NCBI GenBank assembly: GCA_038234975.1
Contig: JBBSUK010000088.1
Location: 1 to 15,231 of the forward strand
Length of the DNA stretch: 15,231 nt
Direction of reading: 5' to 3'
From: Schlegelella_A sp038234975
Lineage (GTDB): Bacteria; Pseudomonadota; Gammaproteobacteria; Burkholderiales; Burkholderiaceae_C
Every line of letters begins with the position of its first letter. Position 1 is the first letter of the stretch. The translations under genes and the position numbers were made by a program. The notes under the pieces are model-generated. The model saw only the letters and a program-made list of their open reading frames with translations, did not search any database and was not told where the DNA came from. Shown here piece after piece: positions 7,201 through 14,369 of this stretch.

Positions 7201-9637
7201 GTCCGCTCCGGTCCGGCATGTCGACGTTCAGGCACAGCGCCAGGAACGCGGTGTTGACGAGCAGCGAGGTCATGCCGAAGCTCACGAACGGAAACGTGAC
7301 GCCGGTGAGCGGCAGCACCGCGAGGTTGCCAGCGACCGTGACCACGAGCTGGCAGGACGCGAGCACGACCCAGCCGAGGGCGATCCAGCTGACGAGCGCC
7401 TGCGCATCGAGGACGAGGCGACCGCCTTGTCGGCGCAGCCGCGGCTCGCCGCGCGTGATCCTGCCGTGGTGGCGGATGAGCCGGTGCAGCCACACCGTGG
7501 CGCCGAGCGAGAGCGCCCACGCGACCAGTGGCCCGAACACGCCGACCATGGCGGTGAACGTGTAGTCGCTGTGGATCTGCGCCGGCACGCCGCTGCACCG
7601 TTCGACCGAGAAGCCGCACCAGGGGGTCGTGCCGAGGCCGAACCCGGAGGCGGGCGCTGCCTGCTGGAACCACGACACGAGTGCGAGCTGATCGTTGACC
7701 GACGCGAACGGCGCGGCCACGCTCTCGAGCCGGCTTGCGGTCACGCCGTCGTACGCGCCGGCGTGGAAGAGCGCCACCGTGACGGCTGCGATCCACACCG
7801 CGAACAGCCCGGCGGCGACCGCGAACGCGGCCGCGACGCGTCCGCTGCGGTGGTGCCACCACATCGCCGCCGCGGCGGCGACGAAGGCGCCCGACGCGTA
7901 GCCGGCGATGAGGAGCGGGCCCATGTCGCGGGTCGTGAACATCGCCGCGACGAGCACGCCCACGACGAACAGCATCGGCCATCCAAAGCGGAGGAAGGAT
8001 CGGCCGGCGGACCCTGACCGCGCCAGGCGCTCTGTCATCGGCCCGGCGCGCAGGAAGAAGAACCAGGCCGCCCCGCCGATCAGCCAGACGCGCCCGAGTT
8101 CCGATGTCAGCTGGCGTACGTTGGCCAAGGCGAAGCCGATCGCGAGCACGCAGACAGCGGCTGCGCCCACCAGGAGCGCCGCGGCCCCCGCGGGTCCGCT
8201 CGTGCGGCCGACGCGTGCGTACAGCTCGGTGGCGAGCGACAGGCCCCACGCCAGCACCCCCGCCAAGCCGCGTCGCGCGAACACAAGCACCGACAGCAGC
8301 GCCATCGCCAGCCACAGGTGGCCCTGGTGGTAGAGAGCCAGGTAGCGGTTGACGGGATGGCCGTCGAACGAGAGGTCCAGAAGCAGCAGGGTGCCGACGC
8401 CGGTCGCGACCGCGAAGCCGGCGTATCCGATGCGCGAGCTCATCGTCTGCGGTGCGTCGGCCGCATGCGGCGACGATGCGAGCGGGCGTCGCCACAGCGA
8501 CACCGCGGCGAGCGCCACGCCGAACAGCGCCGGGAGGATCACGAACAAGGCCGGCGACCCGGCCCACCCGGCGTCCGGCCTTGCCGGCTCGAACCCGTGC
8601 GGACCGGCGAACGGCCAGGGAACCCGCGCAGCCCATGCGGCGACCGACCACGCGACGAGGGCGACCCCGGCACCGAGCGCCGGCCGCGTCGTGCGCCGGC
8701 TCCAGAGCACGAACGCGTAGCCGAGCGCCATCGCGGTGGCCCACTGCACGCCGGCCTGCACGGCGAGGTCGCGCATCGCCGCGTTCTTGCGTGCTCGCGT
8801 GACCGACTGCCGCGCGTCCGCCATCAGCGCCGAGGTCGCCGAAAGCGACTCGACGATGCCGGCGCAGGCGGTCGCGGTCGGCGCCGGGACGTCGCTCCGG
8901 GCCGGCAGGCGGGCATCGGCAGCCACGACAGCTGCAGACGGGCGACCGTCGAGAGCTGCGGCGAGCAGCAGGAGCGCGTCGGCGCCCTGCTGCCGGACGG
9001 TTCCGGCGTCGGCGGGAAGCGACGCGCCGGCCCGCAGCATGTCGTCCACCCAGGCGGTCGCGCAGCGCAGCGGAGTGGGACCGCCGAGCGCGCCGCGGGT
9101 GAGGCCGTAGCGCGCTACATACCTTTCGCGCTCCGTCTCCAGCGCGACGAGGGCGTCGCCTTTGTCGCTCGCGGCGCTGCTGCCCTCCGCCGTTTCGCCT
9201 ACCAGGGCCTCGCGCTCCCGCTCGAACGCCCGCAACGGGTCGACGAAGGCTTCGTTGGCTCGCCCGACCTTGAGCGAAAGCGGCGCCGGCCACGCCGCGA
9301 CCGACGTCCGGGTCGACGCCGACAGCCTCGGCCACGCGCACAGCGCGTCACGAAGGGATGGCTCGGCGACGGCACCGACGGCGCGACAGGTGTCGTCGAG
9401 CGCGGGCTCCGGCAGGCCGGACACCTCGACCCCGTGATCGAGAAAGCGCTCGCCTCGACCCACGCCCCACAGGTCCGCGGCATCGAAGGCCGGCAGCAGC
9501 ACGGCGATCGCCAGCGCCAGGGCGACGAACTCGACCATCCCCGGCATTGCCGCGGCCAAGCGCAATTTCGGCAAGCGTGCAACTGGCGGCGACGCGGCAG
9601 CCCACACGCCGATGGCCGGTCTGGTGATGCCGGACAT
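7193..9637 (-). CDS. FtsW/RodA/SpoVE-family SEDS glycan polymerase with large periplasmic insert
   Basis: This 814-aa multi-spanning membrane protein ends in the SEDS hallmark LPLTGVTFPFVSFG (775-788). DMGPLLI at 571-577 matches the conserved DLG segment, and IHSDYTFTA at 688-696 matches the HTDFIFA loop of FtsW/RodA, making Asp691 the likely catalytic aspartate; the usual GEELG after it is GVFG. Family members are normally 370-450 aa. The excess is N-terminal: a first membrane segment at about 35-51, a polar region of about 240 residues (52-290) with four cysteines (84, 100, 192, 258), then further membrane segments. The expected reaction is polymerisation of lipid II into glycan strands with the partner transpeptidase encoded next. 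The start at 9637 has only a weak GAGCGG upstream; Met31 or Met34, just ahead of the first membrane segment, are alternatives. Confidence 0.9.
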   Translation of the reverse strand: MSGITRPAIGVWAAASPPVARLPKLRLAAAMPGMVEFVALALAIAVLLPAFDAADLWGVGRGERFLDHGVEVSGLPEPALDDTCRAVGAVAEPSLRDALCAWPRLSASTRTSVAAWPAPLSLKVGRANEAFVDPLRAFEREREALVGETAEGSSAASDKGDALVALETERERYVARYGLTRGALGGPTPLRCATAWVDDMLRAGASLPADAGTVRQQGADALLLLAAALDGRPSAAVVAADARLPARSDVPAPTATACAGIVESLSATSALMADARQSVTRARKNAAMRDLAVQAGVQWATAMALGYAFVLWSRRTTRPALGAGVALVAWSVAAWAARVPWPFAGPHGFEPARPDAGWAGSPALFVILPALFGVALAAVSLWRRPLASSPHAADAPQTMSSRIGYAGFAVATGVGTLLLLDLSFDGHPVNRYLALYHQGHLWLAMALLSVLVFARRGLAGVLAWGLSLATELYARVGRTSGPAGAAALLVGAAAVCVLAIGFALANVRQLTSELGRVWLIGGAAWFFFLRAGPMTERLARSGSAGRSFLRFGWPMLFVVGVLVAAMFTTRDMGPLLIAGYASGAFVAAAAAMWWHHRSGRVAAAFAVAAGLFAVWIAAVTVALFHAGAYDGVTASRLESVAAPFASVNDQLALVSWFQQAAPASGFGLGTTPWCGFSVERCSGVPAQIHSDYTFTAMVGVFGPLVAWALSLGATVWLHRLIRHHGRITRGEPRLRRQGGRLVLDAQALVSWIALGWVVLASCQLVVTVAGNLAVLPLTGVTFPFVSFGMTSLLVNTAFLALCLNVDMPDRSGRA

Positions 9638-9678
9638 GGCCGCTCGCGCGCGCGTGTGAGGATCCGCCCCGAGGTCGG

Positions 9679-10569
9679 TCAGGCTCCCGGGATCGGCGCA
9701 CGCTCGCCGTCGTCGTCGGTGAGGCGCACGGTGTCGCCGGTCTCGAAGCCGGGTTGCGTCAGGTAACGCCGCACCTCGACCCTGCCGTCAGGCCGGCGCA
9801 GCAACACCTCGTACGCGCTCGAACCCTCAGGGGCGATGCGCTGTCGCTCCCGCGCCGCAAACGGCACGCCGGCGGCGTCGAGCAGGCCTAGCATGCGGCG
9901 GCGGTGGCTGTCGAACGCGCGTGACAGGGCGCTTCGGTCTTCGGCGTCGACGACGCGAATCGACTGGACGACGGCGCAATCGGCGCATCGCGCAGTGCGC
10001 GCAGTGCGTTCATTGCGGCTTGCATCCGCGGGCCGATCGGTCGGTGCTACCGCGTTCATGACCCCTGGCCACTGCGGCGTGGCCGACACGGTCGCAGGCA
10101 CGGGGCGGCGCTCTGCCGGCGGCGCAGCCGTGCTCCGCTCGCGAGCGTCCGCCCAGGGCAACGGTGCGGACGCGATCACCAGCGGCCCGCCGAGCGTGGC
10201 GCGGGTGACGCGGCCGCCGCGTTGCATCGTGGCAACGACCTCGCTGTCGGTACGCGGCTTGTCTTTAGCGCCGAGGACGTGGCTGCCTTCGTAGATGCCC
10301 GGCTGGACCTCTTGCAGGTCGACCAGCTCGGACACGCCCTCGACGTAAACGGTGACCTCGGACCGCTCCGTGCCGAACACACTGAACGCGAGCGTCTCGC
10401 CCGGCGTCAACCGCGAGACGCGCTCGAGAACGAAGCCCTCGACTGCAGGCTGCGCCGCCACGATCGGCGCGTCCGTCGACGGCGACCGGTGCTGAGCGAC
10501 GGCCAACGCGGGCGACAGCCCGACCAGAGCAAGGCAGGACGCAAAGGCGATCAGCGGGCGAATGGTCAC
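9679..10569 (-). CDS. Exported protein with split 'glycine-zipper-protein-like' domains
   Basis: The chosen start is the GTG at 10569, with GGAGGG at 10577-10582 and a 7-nt spacer, giving 296 aa. An ATG at 10584 in the same frame lies across the ribosome binding site and is less likely. Residues 1-25 form a signal peptide with likely cleavage after AVA (23-25). The domain at about 45-132, with PGETLAFSVFG at 56-66 and VQPGIYEG at 88-95, resembles a beta-rich domain common in betaproteobacterial surface proteins. The C-terminal part, with CADC at 195-198, YEVLLRRPDGR at 253-263 and QPGFETGDTVRL at 272-283, resembles the end of glycine-zipper outer-membrane proteins, but the zipper itself is absent. 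It lies 41 nt upstream of the SEDS gene and could be the first gene of that operon. Its function is unknown; a periplasmic or envelope location is inferred. Confidence 0.82.
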   Translation of the reverse strand: MTIRPLIAFASCLALVGLSPALAVAQHRSPSTDAPIVAAQPAVEGFVLERVSRLTPGETLAFSVFGTERSEVTVYVEGVSELVDLQEVQPGIYEGSHVLGAKDKPRTDSEVVATMQRGGRVTRATLGGPLVIASAPLPWADARERSTAAPPAERRPVPATVSATPQWPGVMNAVAPTDRPADASRNERTARTARCADCAVVQSIRVVDAEDRSALSRAFDSHRRRMLGLLDAAGVPFAARERQRIAPEGSSAYEVLLRRPDGRVEVRRYLTQPGFETGDTVRLTDDDGERAPIPGA

Positions 10570-10576
10570 GGCGCAA

Positions 10577-10582
10577 CCCTCC
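10577..10582 (-). promoter_or_regulatory. Ribosome binding site deciding a GTG start
   Basis: GGAGGG read on the minus strand stands 7 nt before a GTG at 10569. It is a near-perfect match to the 16S anti-Shine-Dalgarno and is the reason for preferring GTG over the in-frame ATG at 10584, which overlaps this site. Confidence 0.75.
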
Positions 10583-10683
10583 ATCGGTGGGTCCGGCACA
10601 CAGCGTGCCGGCGCCCAGCATCTTGGGCGGATGGAGGGAGAACGCAGCCATCTTTGCAAAAGACTACGTTCGATCCCTAACGC

Positions 10684-10705
10684 GGACCGTGGACCGCCAC
10701 GGTTC
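10684..10705 (-). terminator. Hairpin after dps, weak terminator candidate
   Basis: ACCGTGG (10686-10692) and CCACGGT (10697-10703) form a 7-bp perfect stem around a 4-nt loop, extendable by two pairs including a wobble. It begins about 10 nt beyond the dps stop codon. No T-run follows directly in the dps direction; the nearest run (TCTTTT) is about 18 nt further on. It may slow RNA decay or end transcription with Rho rather than act as a classic terminator. Confidence 0.35.
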
Positions 10706-10714
10706 AGGCGTCGA

Positions 10715-11338
10715 TCAAACCGGCGACGCCGCCACCAGGTGCTCCGACAGGAACCACACCTGCAGCTCGTTGGTCCTCAGCACGTCGCTGACCAGCACGT
10801 CGTTGGTTCCAGAGTCGCCTGCGTCCTGCGCCTTCTCGGCGTTGTTGCGTGCATAGGTGGCGATCATCGTGTGCGCGTCGATCAGGCGCGACAGCTGCAC
10901 CGCAGCCGGCTCCCGGCCGCGGGGTGGACGCGGGATGCGGGTTTCCTCGGCGACGTCGGCGGCCATGGCGAGCGAGATGCCACCGAGGAGCTGGATGCGC
11001 TCGGCGAGCAGATCCACGAGCTCGGACTGCGCTTCGAAGTGCTTGTCGTAGAGCAGGTGCAGTTGGTCGAACGTCGGACCGACGACCTGCCAGTGGTGCT
11101 TCTTGTACATGTCGCGCAGCGTCATCGTGTCGGCCAGCGCCTGGTTCAGGATCGCCACGCTCTGCGTCACCGCCTTCTCGGGCATGCCGTGCGGCATGGC
11201 GACGATCTTGCCGTAGAGCTGGGTCTCCTTCGAGTCCATCTTGCCGGCCTGCTGATGCAGCTTGGGGCGGATCGCCGAATGAGCGGCATCGACGGTCGAC
11301 GGAGTGGACTTGCGCTTGCTGGTCTTCTTGCTGGGCAT
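10715..11338 (-). CDS. dps: Dps-family DNA-binding mini-ferritin
   Basis: The start is the ATG at 11338, with AGGAG 8 nt upstream (207 aa). The five ligands of the Dps inter-subunit ferroxidase site are all present with the exact spacing of the E. coli protein: His82, His94, Asp98, Asp109 and Glu113, within the conserved HHWQVVGPTF and DLLAERI segments. The Lys/Ser/Thr-rich N-terminus (PSKKTSKRKS at 2-11) is the sort of tail that binds DNA in this family. Members form 12-subunit shells in the nucleoid, oxidise Fe(II) with hydrogen peroxide and store the iron, protecting DNA. The C-terminal helix (RTNELQVWFLSEH at 188-200) is also typical. It is transcribed alone or as the first gene toward the exported protein 145 nt downstream. 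OxyR, sigma-S or Fur control is known for relatives but no such site is recognised here. Confidence 0.95.
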   Translation of the reverse strand: MPSKKTSKRKSTPSTVDAAHSAIRPKLHQQAGKMDSKETQLYGKIVAMPHGMPEKAVTQSVAILNQALADTMTLRDMYKKHHWQVVGPTFDQLHLLYDKHFEAQSELVDLLAERIQLLGGISLAMAADVAEETRIPRPPRGREPAAVQLSRLIDAHTMIATYARNNAEKAQDAGDSGTNDVLVSDVLRTNELQVWFLSEHLVAASPV

Positions 11339-11393
11339 GGGAGCGGCTCCTGAGCAGGGTAAAGGCGCATTTTTCGGCGTGCGACCCGTACCG

Positions 11394-11406
11394 TCTGTCG
11401 GACAGA
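11394..11406. promoter_or_regulatory. 13-bp dyad TCTGTC-G-GACAGA between divergent genes
   Basis: Perfect 6-bp arms around a single central G lie between dps (minus strand, start 11338) and the plus-strand leader ORF and enolase-superfamily gene. Position and symmetry fit an operator for a dimeric repressor or activator, but in DNA of this composition short dyads also arise by chance. The rest of 11339-11473 holds no clear -35/-10 pair; TTGTCC and TACGGG 16 nt apart on the minus strand are a weak candidate for the dps promoter. Confidence 0.3.
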
Positions 11407-11473
11407 GGACAAGCGCGGGTGTCGGTCGACGCGCCGCGGCGGCCGCCACGCGTCAAGTGGCAAGATCGCGGCC

Positions 11474-11569
11474 ATGAGTGCGCCCCCTGCTACCTGCCGG
11501 CCCGGCTTCGCGAACGGCGTGGCCCTCGAGGCCTTCATGGCGACGCCGAGTGCGACGCTGGCGTCATGA
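11474..11569 (+). CDS. Possible 31-aa leader ORF overlapping the next gene as ATGA
   Basis: ATG at 11474 opens a 31-codon frame whose TGA overlaps the ATG at 11566 of the enolase-superfamily gene. The peptide begins MSAPPATCRPGF and has no recognisable domain. The downstream gene lacks a visible ribosome binding site, which would fit translation by re-initiation from this ORF. It has no strong ribosome binding site of its own, so it could equally be chance. Confidence 0.35.
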   Translation: MSAPPATCRPGFANGVALEAFMATPSATLAS

Positions 11570-13035
11570 TCGAACCGCCTCGCCTCAAGGTCGTCGCGCT
11601 CGAGACCTTCGAGCATCCCTTCACCCTGCGTCTGCCGTTCCGCTTCGGTGTCGTCACCGTCACCGAAGGCAAGCAGGCGTTCCTTCGCGCCCGCGTTCGC
11701 CTCGGCGATGGCCGCGAGGGCTTCGGCTACGCCGCCGAGACGCTGGCCGCGAAATGGTTCGACAAGGACCCGGCGCTCAGCGACGAGCAGAACCGCCACC
11801 AGTTGCGCAAGACCATCGAGCTCACCGCCGAGGCTTACGTTTCGGCGTCGCCGTCGACGGCTTTCGAGCTCTCGGCCGACAACCACCGCGGCATCTACCG
11901 CGCTGCGGCGGCGCTGAAGCTGCCGCCGCTGGTCGCCGGCTTCGGCCCGGCGCTGGTCGACCGCGCGGTGATCGACGCCGTTTGCCGCATCTACGGGGCC
12001 AGCTTCGCATCGGCGATGCGCAGCAACCTCGCCGGAATCGGCGCCCACCTCGTCATCCCCGACCTGGCCGGCCTCGACTGGAACGCCTTTCTCGCGCCCC
12101 TCGAGCCGAAGGCTTCGATCGAGGCGCGTCATACCGTCGGCCTGCTCGACCCGATCGTCGACGCCGACCAGCCGGCCGGCAGCCGGGTCGACGACGGCCT
12201 GCCCGAAACGCTCGAAGAGGTCGTGCGCACCTATGGCCAGCGCTGCTTCAAGCTCAAGCTGTCTGGCGACCGCGCTGCCGATCTCGACCGCCTGAGGAAG
12301 ATCGCCGGCGTGCTGGACGGCATCGCCGACCGCAAGCTGCACGTCACCCTTGACGGCAACGAGCAGTACGACGGCGTCGACGCGGTGGTCGAGCTGTGGT
12401 CCGCGATGGAGGCCGAACCGCGCCTGCAGCGCCTGTGCGCGGCCACGCTGCTGATCGAGCAGCCGGTCAAGCGCCAGGCGGCGCTGGCCAGGAGCGTCGC
12501 GCCGCTGGCCCAGGCGCGGCCGGTGATGGTCGACGAGTCCGACGCCGACTACGACGCCTTCCTGCGTGCCCGCTCGCTCGGCTACACCGGCATCTCGTCG
12601 AAGAACTGCAAGGGCTTCTACCGCTCGATCGTCAACCTCGCCCGCTGCCGCGAGTGGAACGCCGCGGGCGCCGGCGCGTTCTTCATGTCGGGCGAGGACC
12701 TGACCACGCTGGCCGGCCTCTCGGTGCAGCAGGACCTGGCGCTGGTGTCGCTCCTCGGCCTGGCCGACGTCGAGCGCAACGGCCACCATTTCATCGATGG
12801 CTTCCGCGGCCGCCCGGCCGCCGAAGCCGAGGCGGTCGCGGCGGCCCACCCCGACCTCTACGCCACCGACGGCGGGCGTCCGCGGCTGCGCATCGAGGCG
12901 GGGCGAATCGCGCTGGGCTCGGTCGTCGCCTGCAAGGCGTTCGGCTCTGCTGTGGTGCCCGACCTGTCGACGACGCCGACGATGGCCAGGGCCGACTGGC
13001 CGCCGGGCAGCGTCGAGACGATCGTCGCCGGCTAG
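11566..13035 (+). CDS. Enolase-superfamily enzyme (mandelate racemase/muconate lactonizing group)
   Basis: 489 aa from the ATG at 11566, the only Met in frame near the domain start. An N-terminal capping domain (about 5-180) is followed by the barrel. The catalytic series fits the muconate lactonizing subgroup: CFKLKLSG with Lys229-x-Lys231, Asp263 in TLDGNEQ, Glu298 in LLIEQP, Asp323/Glu324 in VMVDESD, and Lys346 in SSKNCKGF. The first Lys pair and Lys346 would be the acid/base residues, and the three acids bind Mg. It is about 100 residues longer than usual members, mostly in the N-terminal half. Such enzymes abstract a proton alpha to a carboxylate; the actual reaction (dehydration, racemisation or cycloisomerisation of an acid sugar or similar) cannot be read from sequence. 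A glucarate pathway lies just downstream on the opposite strand, so a sugar-acid substrate is plausible. Confidence 0.88.
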   Translation: MIEPPRLKVVALETFEHPFTLRLPFRFGVVTVTEGKQAFLRARVRLGDGREGFGYAAETLAAKWFDKDPALSDEQNRHQLRKTIELTAEAYVSASPSTAFELSADNHRGIYRAAAALKLPPLVAGFGPALVDRAVIDAVCRIYGASFASAMRSNLAGIGAHLVIPDLAGLDWNAFLAPLEPKASIEARHTVGLLDPIVDADQPAGSRVDDGLPETLEEVVRTYGQRCFKLKLSGDRAADLDRLRKIAGVLDGIADRKLHVTLDGNEQYDGVDAVVELWSAMEAEPRLQRLCAATLLIEQPVKRQAALARSVAPLAQARPVMVDESDADYDAFLRARSLGYTGISSKNCKGFYRSIVNLARCREWNAAGAGAFFMSGEDLTTLAGLSVQQDLALVSLLGLADVERNGHHFIDGFRGRPAAEAEAVAAAHPDLYATDGGRPRLRIEAGRIALGSVVACKAFGSAVVPDLSTTPTMARADWPPGSVETIVAG

Positions 13036-13039
13036 CGGG

Positions 13040-13061
13040 CGGGTCGGAAGCGTCCGACCCG
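13040..13061 (+). terminator. Hairpin directly after the enolase-superfamily gene
   Basis: CGGGTCGGA (13040-13048) and TCCGACCCG (13053-13061) make a perfect 9-bp stem with an AGCG loop, 4 nt after the TAG stop. There is no T-run after it, so it is either a Rho-assisted terminator or an mRNA 3'-end stabiliser. Confidence 0.5.
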
Positions 13062-13137
13062 ACGGGGCTGCTCCCGCCGACCCGGCGCCGCCGCAACGCC
13101 TACTTCGGTCGGCCGTCCCAGCACGAACAATGCGCCC

Positions 13138-13587
13138 ATGGCCGACGCAACGCACGCCACCAGCTCCGACAAGACGGCCGACAGCGAGTGCCTGCGCGCC
13201 CTCGTCGTCGAGGACAGCTCGGTGATCCGCGACAACCTGACCGAGACACTGGAAGAGAACACGCCTGTCCACGTGGTCGCCTCCGCCGAGGACGAGAACG
13301 CGGCAGTCGCGTGGCTGCGCGACCCGAACAACAGCTGCGACGTGGTGATCGTCGACATCTTCCTCAAGAGCGGCTCGGGCCTGGGTGTCCTGCAGCGCCT
13401 CAAGGACGCGCCGAACGCGCCGCGCCGGGTGGTGCTGAGCAACCACGCGACGCCGGAGGTGCGCGTCAAGTGCACCGAGCTGGGTGCCGAGAAGGTGTTC
13501 GACAAGTCGAACGAGATCGACGAGATGCTCGCCTGGTTCAACCGGTCCCGGCGAAGCGGTCTCGCAGCGCCTGCGTCGCGGACCTGA
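13138..13587 (+). CDS. Stand-alone response-regulator receiver (CheY-like) protein
   Basis: This 149-aa protein is a single receiver domain with no output domain. The active-site residues are visible: acidic pair Glu25-Asp26 in VVEDSS, phospho-accepting Asp73 in VIVDIF, switch Ser101 in VVLSNHAT and Lys123 in VFDKS. An extended 18-residue polar N-terminus precedes the first strand, and a short basic tail (RSRRSG) follows. Single-domain regulators act by protein contacts or as phosphorelay intermediates. No histidine kinase lies nearby, so the partner is elsewhere in the genome. The gene follows the enolase-superfamily gene by 102 nt across a hairpin, and its last 50 nt overlap the 3' end of the convergent garL. 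No good ribosome binding site is seen before the ATG. Confidence 0.92.
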   Translation: MADATHATSSDKTADSECLRALVVEDSSVIRDNLTETLEENTPVHVVASAEDENAAVAWLRDPNNSCDVVIVDIFLKSGSGLGVLQRLKDAPNAPRRVVLSNHATPEVRVKCTELGAEKVFDKSNEIDEMLAWFNRSRRSGLAAPASRT

Positions 13588-14326
13588 ACGCGCCGAGGTC
13601 GCCTCCCACCGCGACGAAGGTCGCGCCCAGTGCCATGTAGCGACGCGCGTCGGCCTCGACCGTCGCCAGGATGCCGCTCGCCTTTCCGGCGCCATGCGCC
13701 GCGGCGAACACCGCCGCGATCGCCTCCTGCACCTCGGCGTCGCCGATGCGACCGATGTGACCGAGCCCCGCCGCGAGGTCAGACGGGCCCACGAAGACAC
13801 CGTCGATGCCGTCGACCGCGGCGATCTCGGCTGCCGCGGCGAGACCGCGACGGCTCTCGATCTGCACCATCACCGTGACCTGCTCGTTGGCCGTCGCGAA
13901 GTAGTCGGGCACCGTCCCGTAGCGGTTGAAGCGCTGCACGACCGAGATACCGCGCATGCCTTCGGGCGGGTAGCGTGTGGCGGCGACGGCCCGGCGTGCA
14001 TCGTCGGCCGTCTCGACGAACGGAACCAGCAGGTTGTAGAAGCCGGCGTCGAGCAGGCGCTTGATCTCGACCGCGTCGTTGCTCGAGGGCCGCACCACCG
14101 GCGCGCTGACGCTGTCCTTGAGCGCCATCAGCTGCGGGATGAAGGTCGTGACGTCGTTGGGCGAATGCTCGCCGTCGAGCAGCAGCCAGTCGAATCCGGC
14201 CAGGCCGAGCACCTCGGTCGTGATCGGGTTGGCCAGCGAGCACCAGCAGCCGATCAGCGTCTCGCCGCTGCGCAGGCGTTCGCGAAAGGTGTTGGGAAAG
14301 GCGCGGTAAGGGGCGGGTTGACTCAT
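13538..14326 (-). CDS. garL: 5-keto-4-deoxy-D-glucarate aldolase (GarL, HpcH/HpaI family)
   Basis: The 262-aa product matches E. coli GarL along its length, including IGCWCSLANPITTEVLGLAG (25-44), DGEHSPND (51-58), ATRYPPEGMRG (116-126) and FVGPSDLAAGLGH (178-190). Catalytic His54, Arg79, and the divalent metal ligands Glu157 (in VQIES) and Asp183 are all present. The enzyme performs a retro-aldol split of 5-keto-4-deoxy-glucarate (or the 2-keto-3-deoxy isomer) into pyruvate and tartronate semialdehyde in the cytoplasm. This is the step after glucarate dehydratase, encoded upstream on the same strand. An AAGG lies about 9 nt before the ATG. The 3' end overlaps the receiver-domain gene convergently by 50 nt. 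The symbol is assigned by close similarity recalled for E. coli GarL; the wider family also includes HpaI and RhmA. Confidence 0.95.
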   Translation of the reverse strand: MSQPAPYRAFPNTFRERLRSGETLIGCWCSLANPITTEVLGLAGFDWLLLDGEHSPNDVTTFIPQLMALKDSVSAPVVRPSSNDAVEIKRLLDAGFYNLLVPFVETADDARRAVAATRYPPEGMRGISVVQRFNRYGTVPDYFATANEQVTVMVQIESRRGLAAAAEIAAVDGIDGVFVGPSDLAAGLGHIGRIGDAEVQEAIAAVFAAAHGAGKASGILATVEADARRYMALGATFVAVGGDLGAFRSATQALRDRFAGTG

Positions 14327-14369
14327 GTCGGGATGCCTTCGGGGTCGGGCGGGATCGCCGCTGGGTCTG

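Noticed and set aside
4639..7257. An 872-codon open frame on the plus strand opposite the transpeptidase
   Set aside because: Its translation is Gly/Ala/Arg/His-rich with no domain; it is the antisense shadow expected in very GC-rich DNA over a gene with clear STIK and KTG motifs.
10570..10659. Longer start for the exported protein at 10659
   Set aside because: The first 30 residues are not a signal peptide, whereas GTG at 10569 has a strong ribosome binding site and directly begins one.
11167..13800. An 877-codon minus-strand frame opposite the enolase-superfamily gene
   Set aside because: It spans the dps start, two intergenic regions and the receiver gene on the other strand; no recognisable domain.
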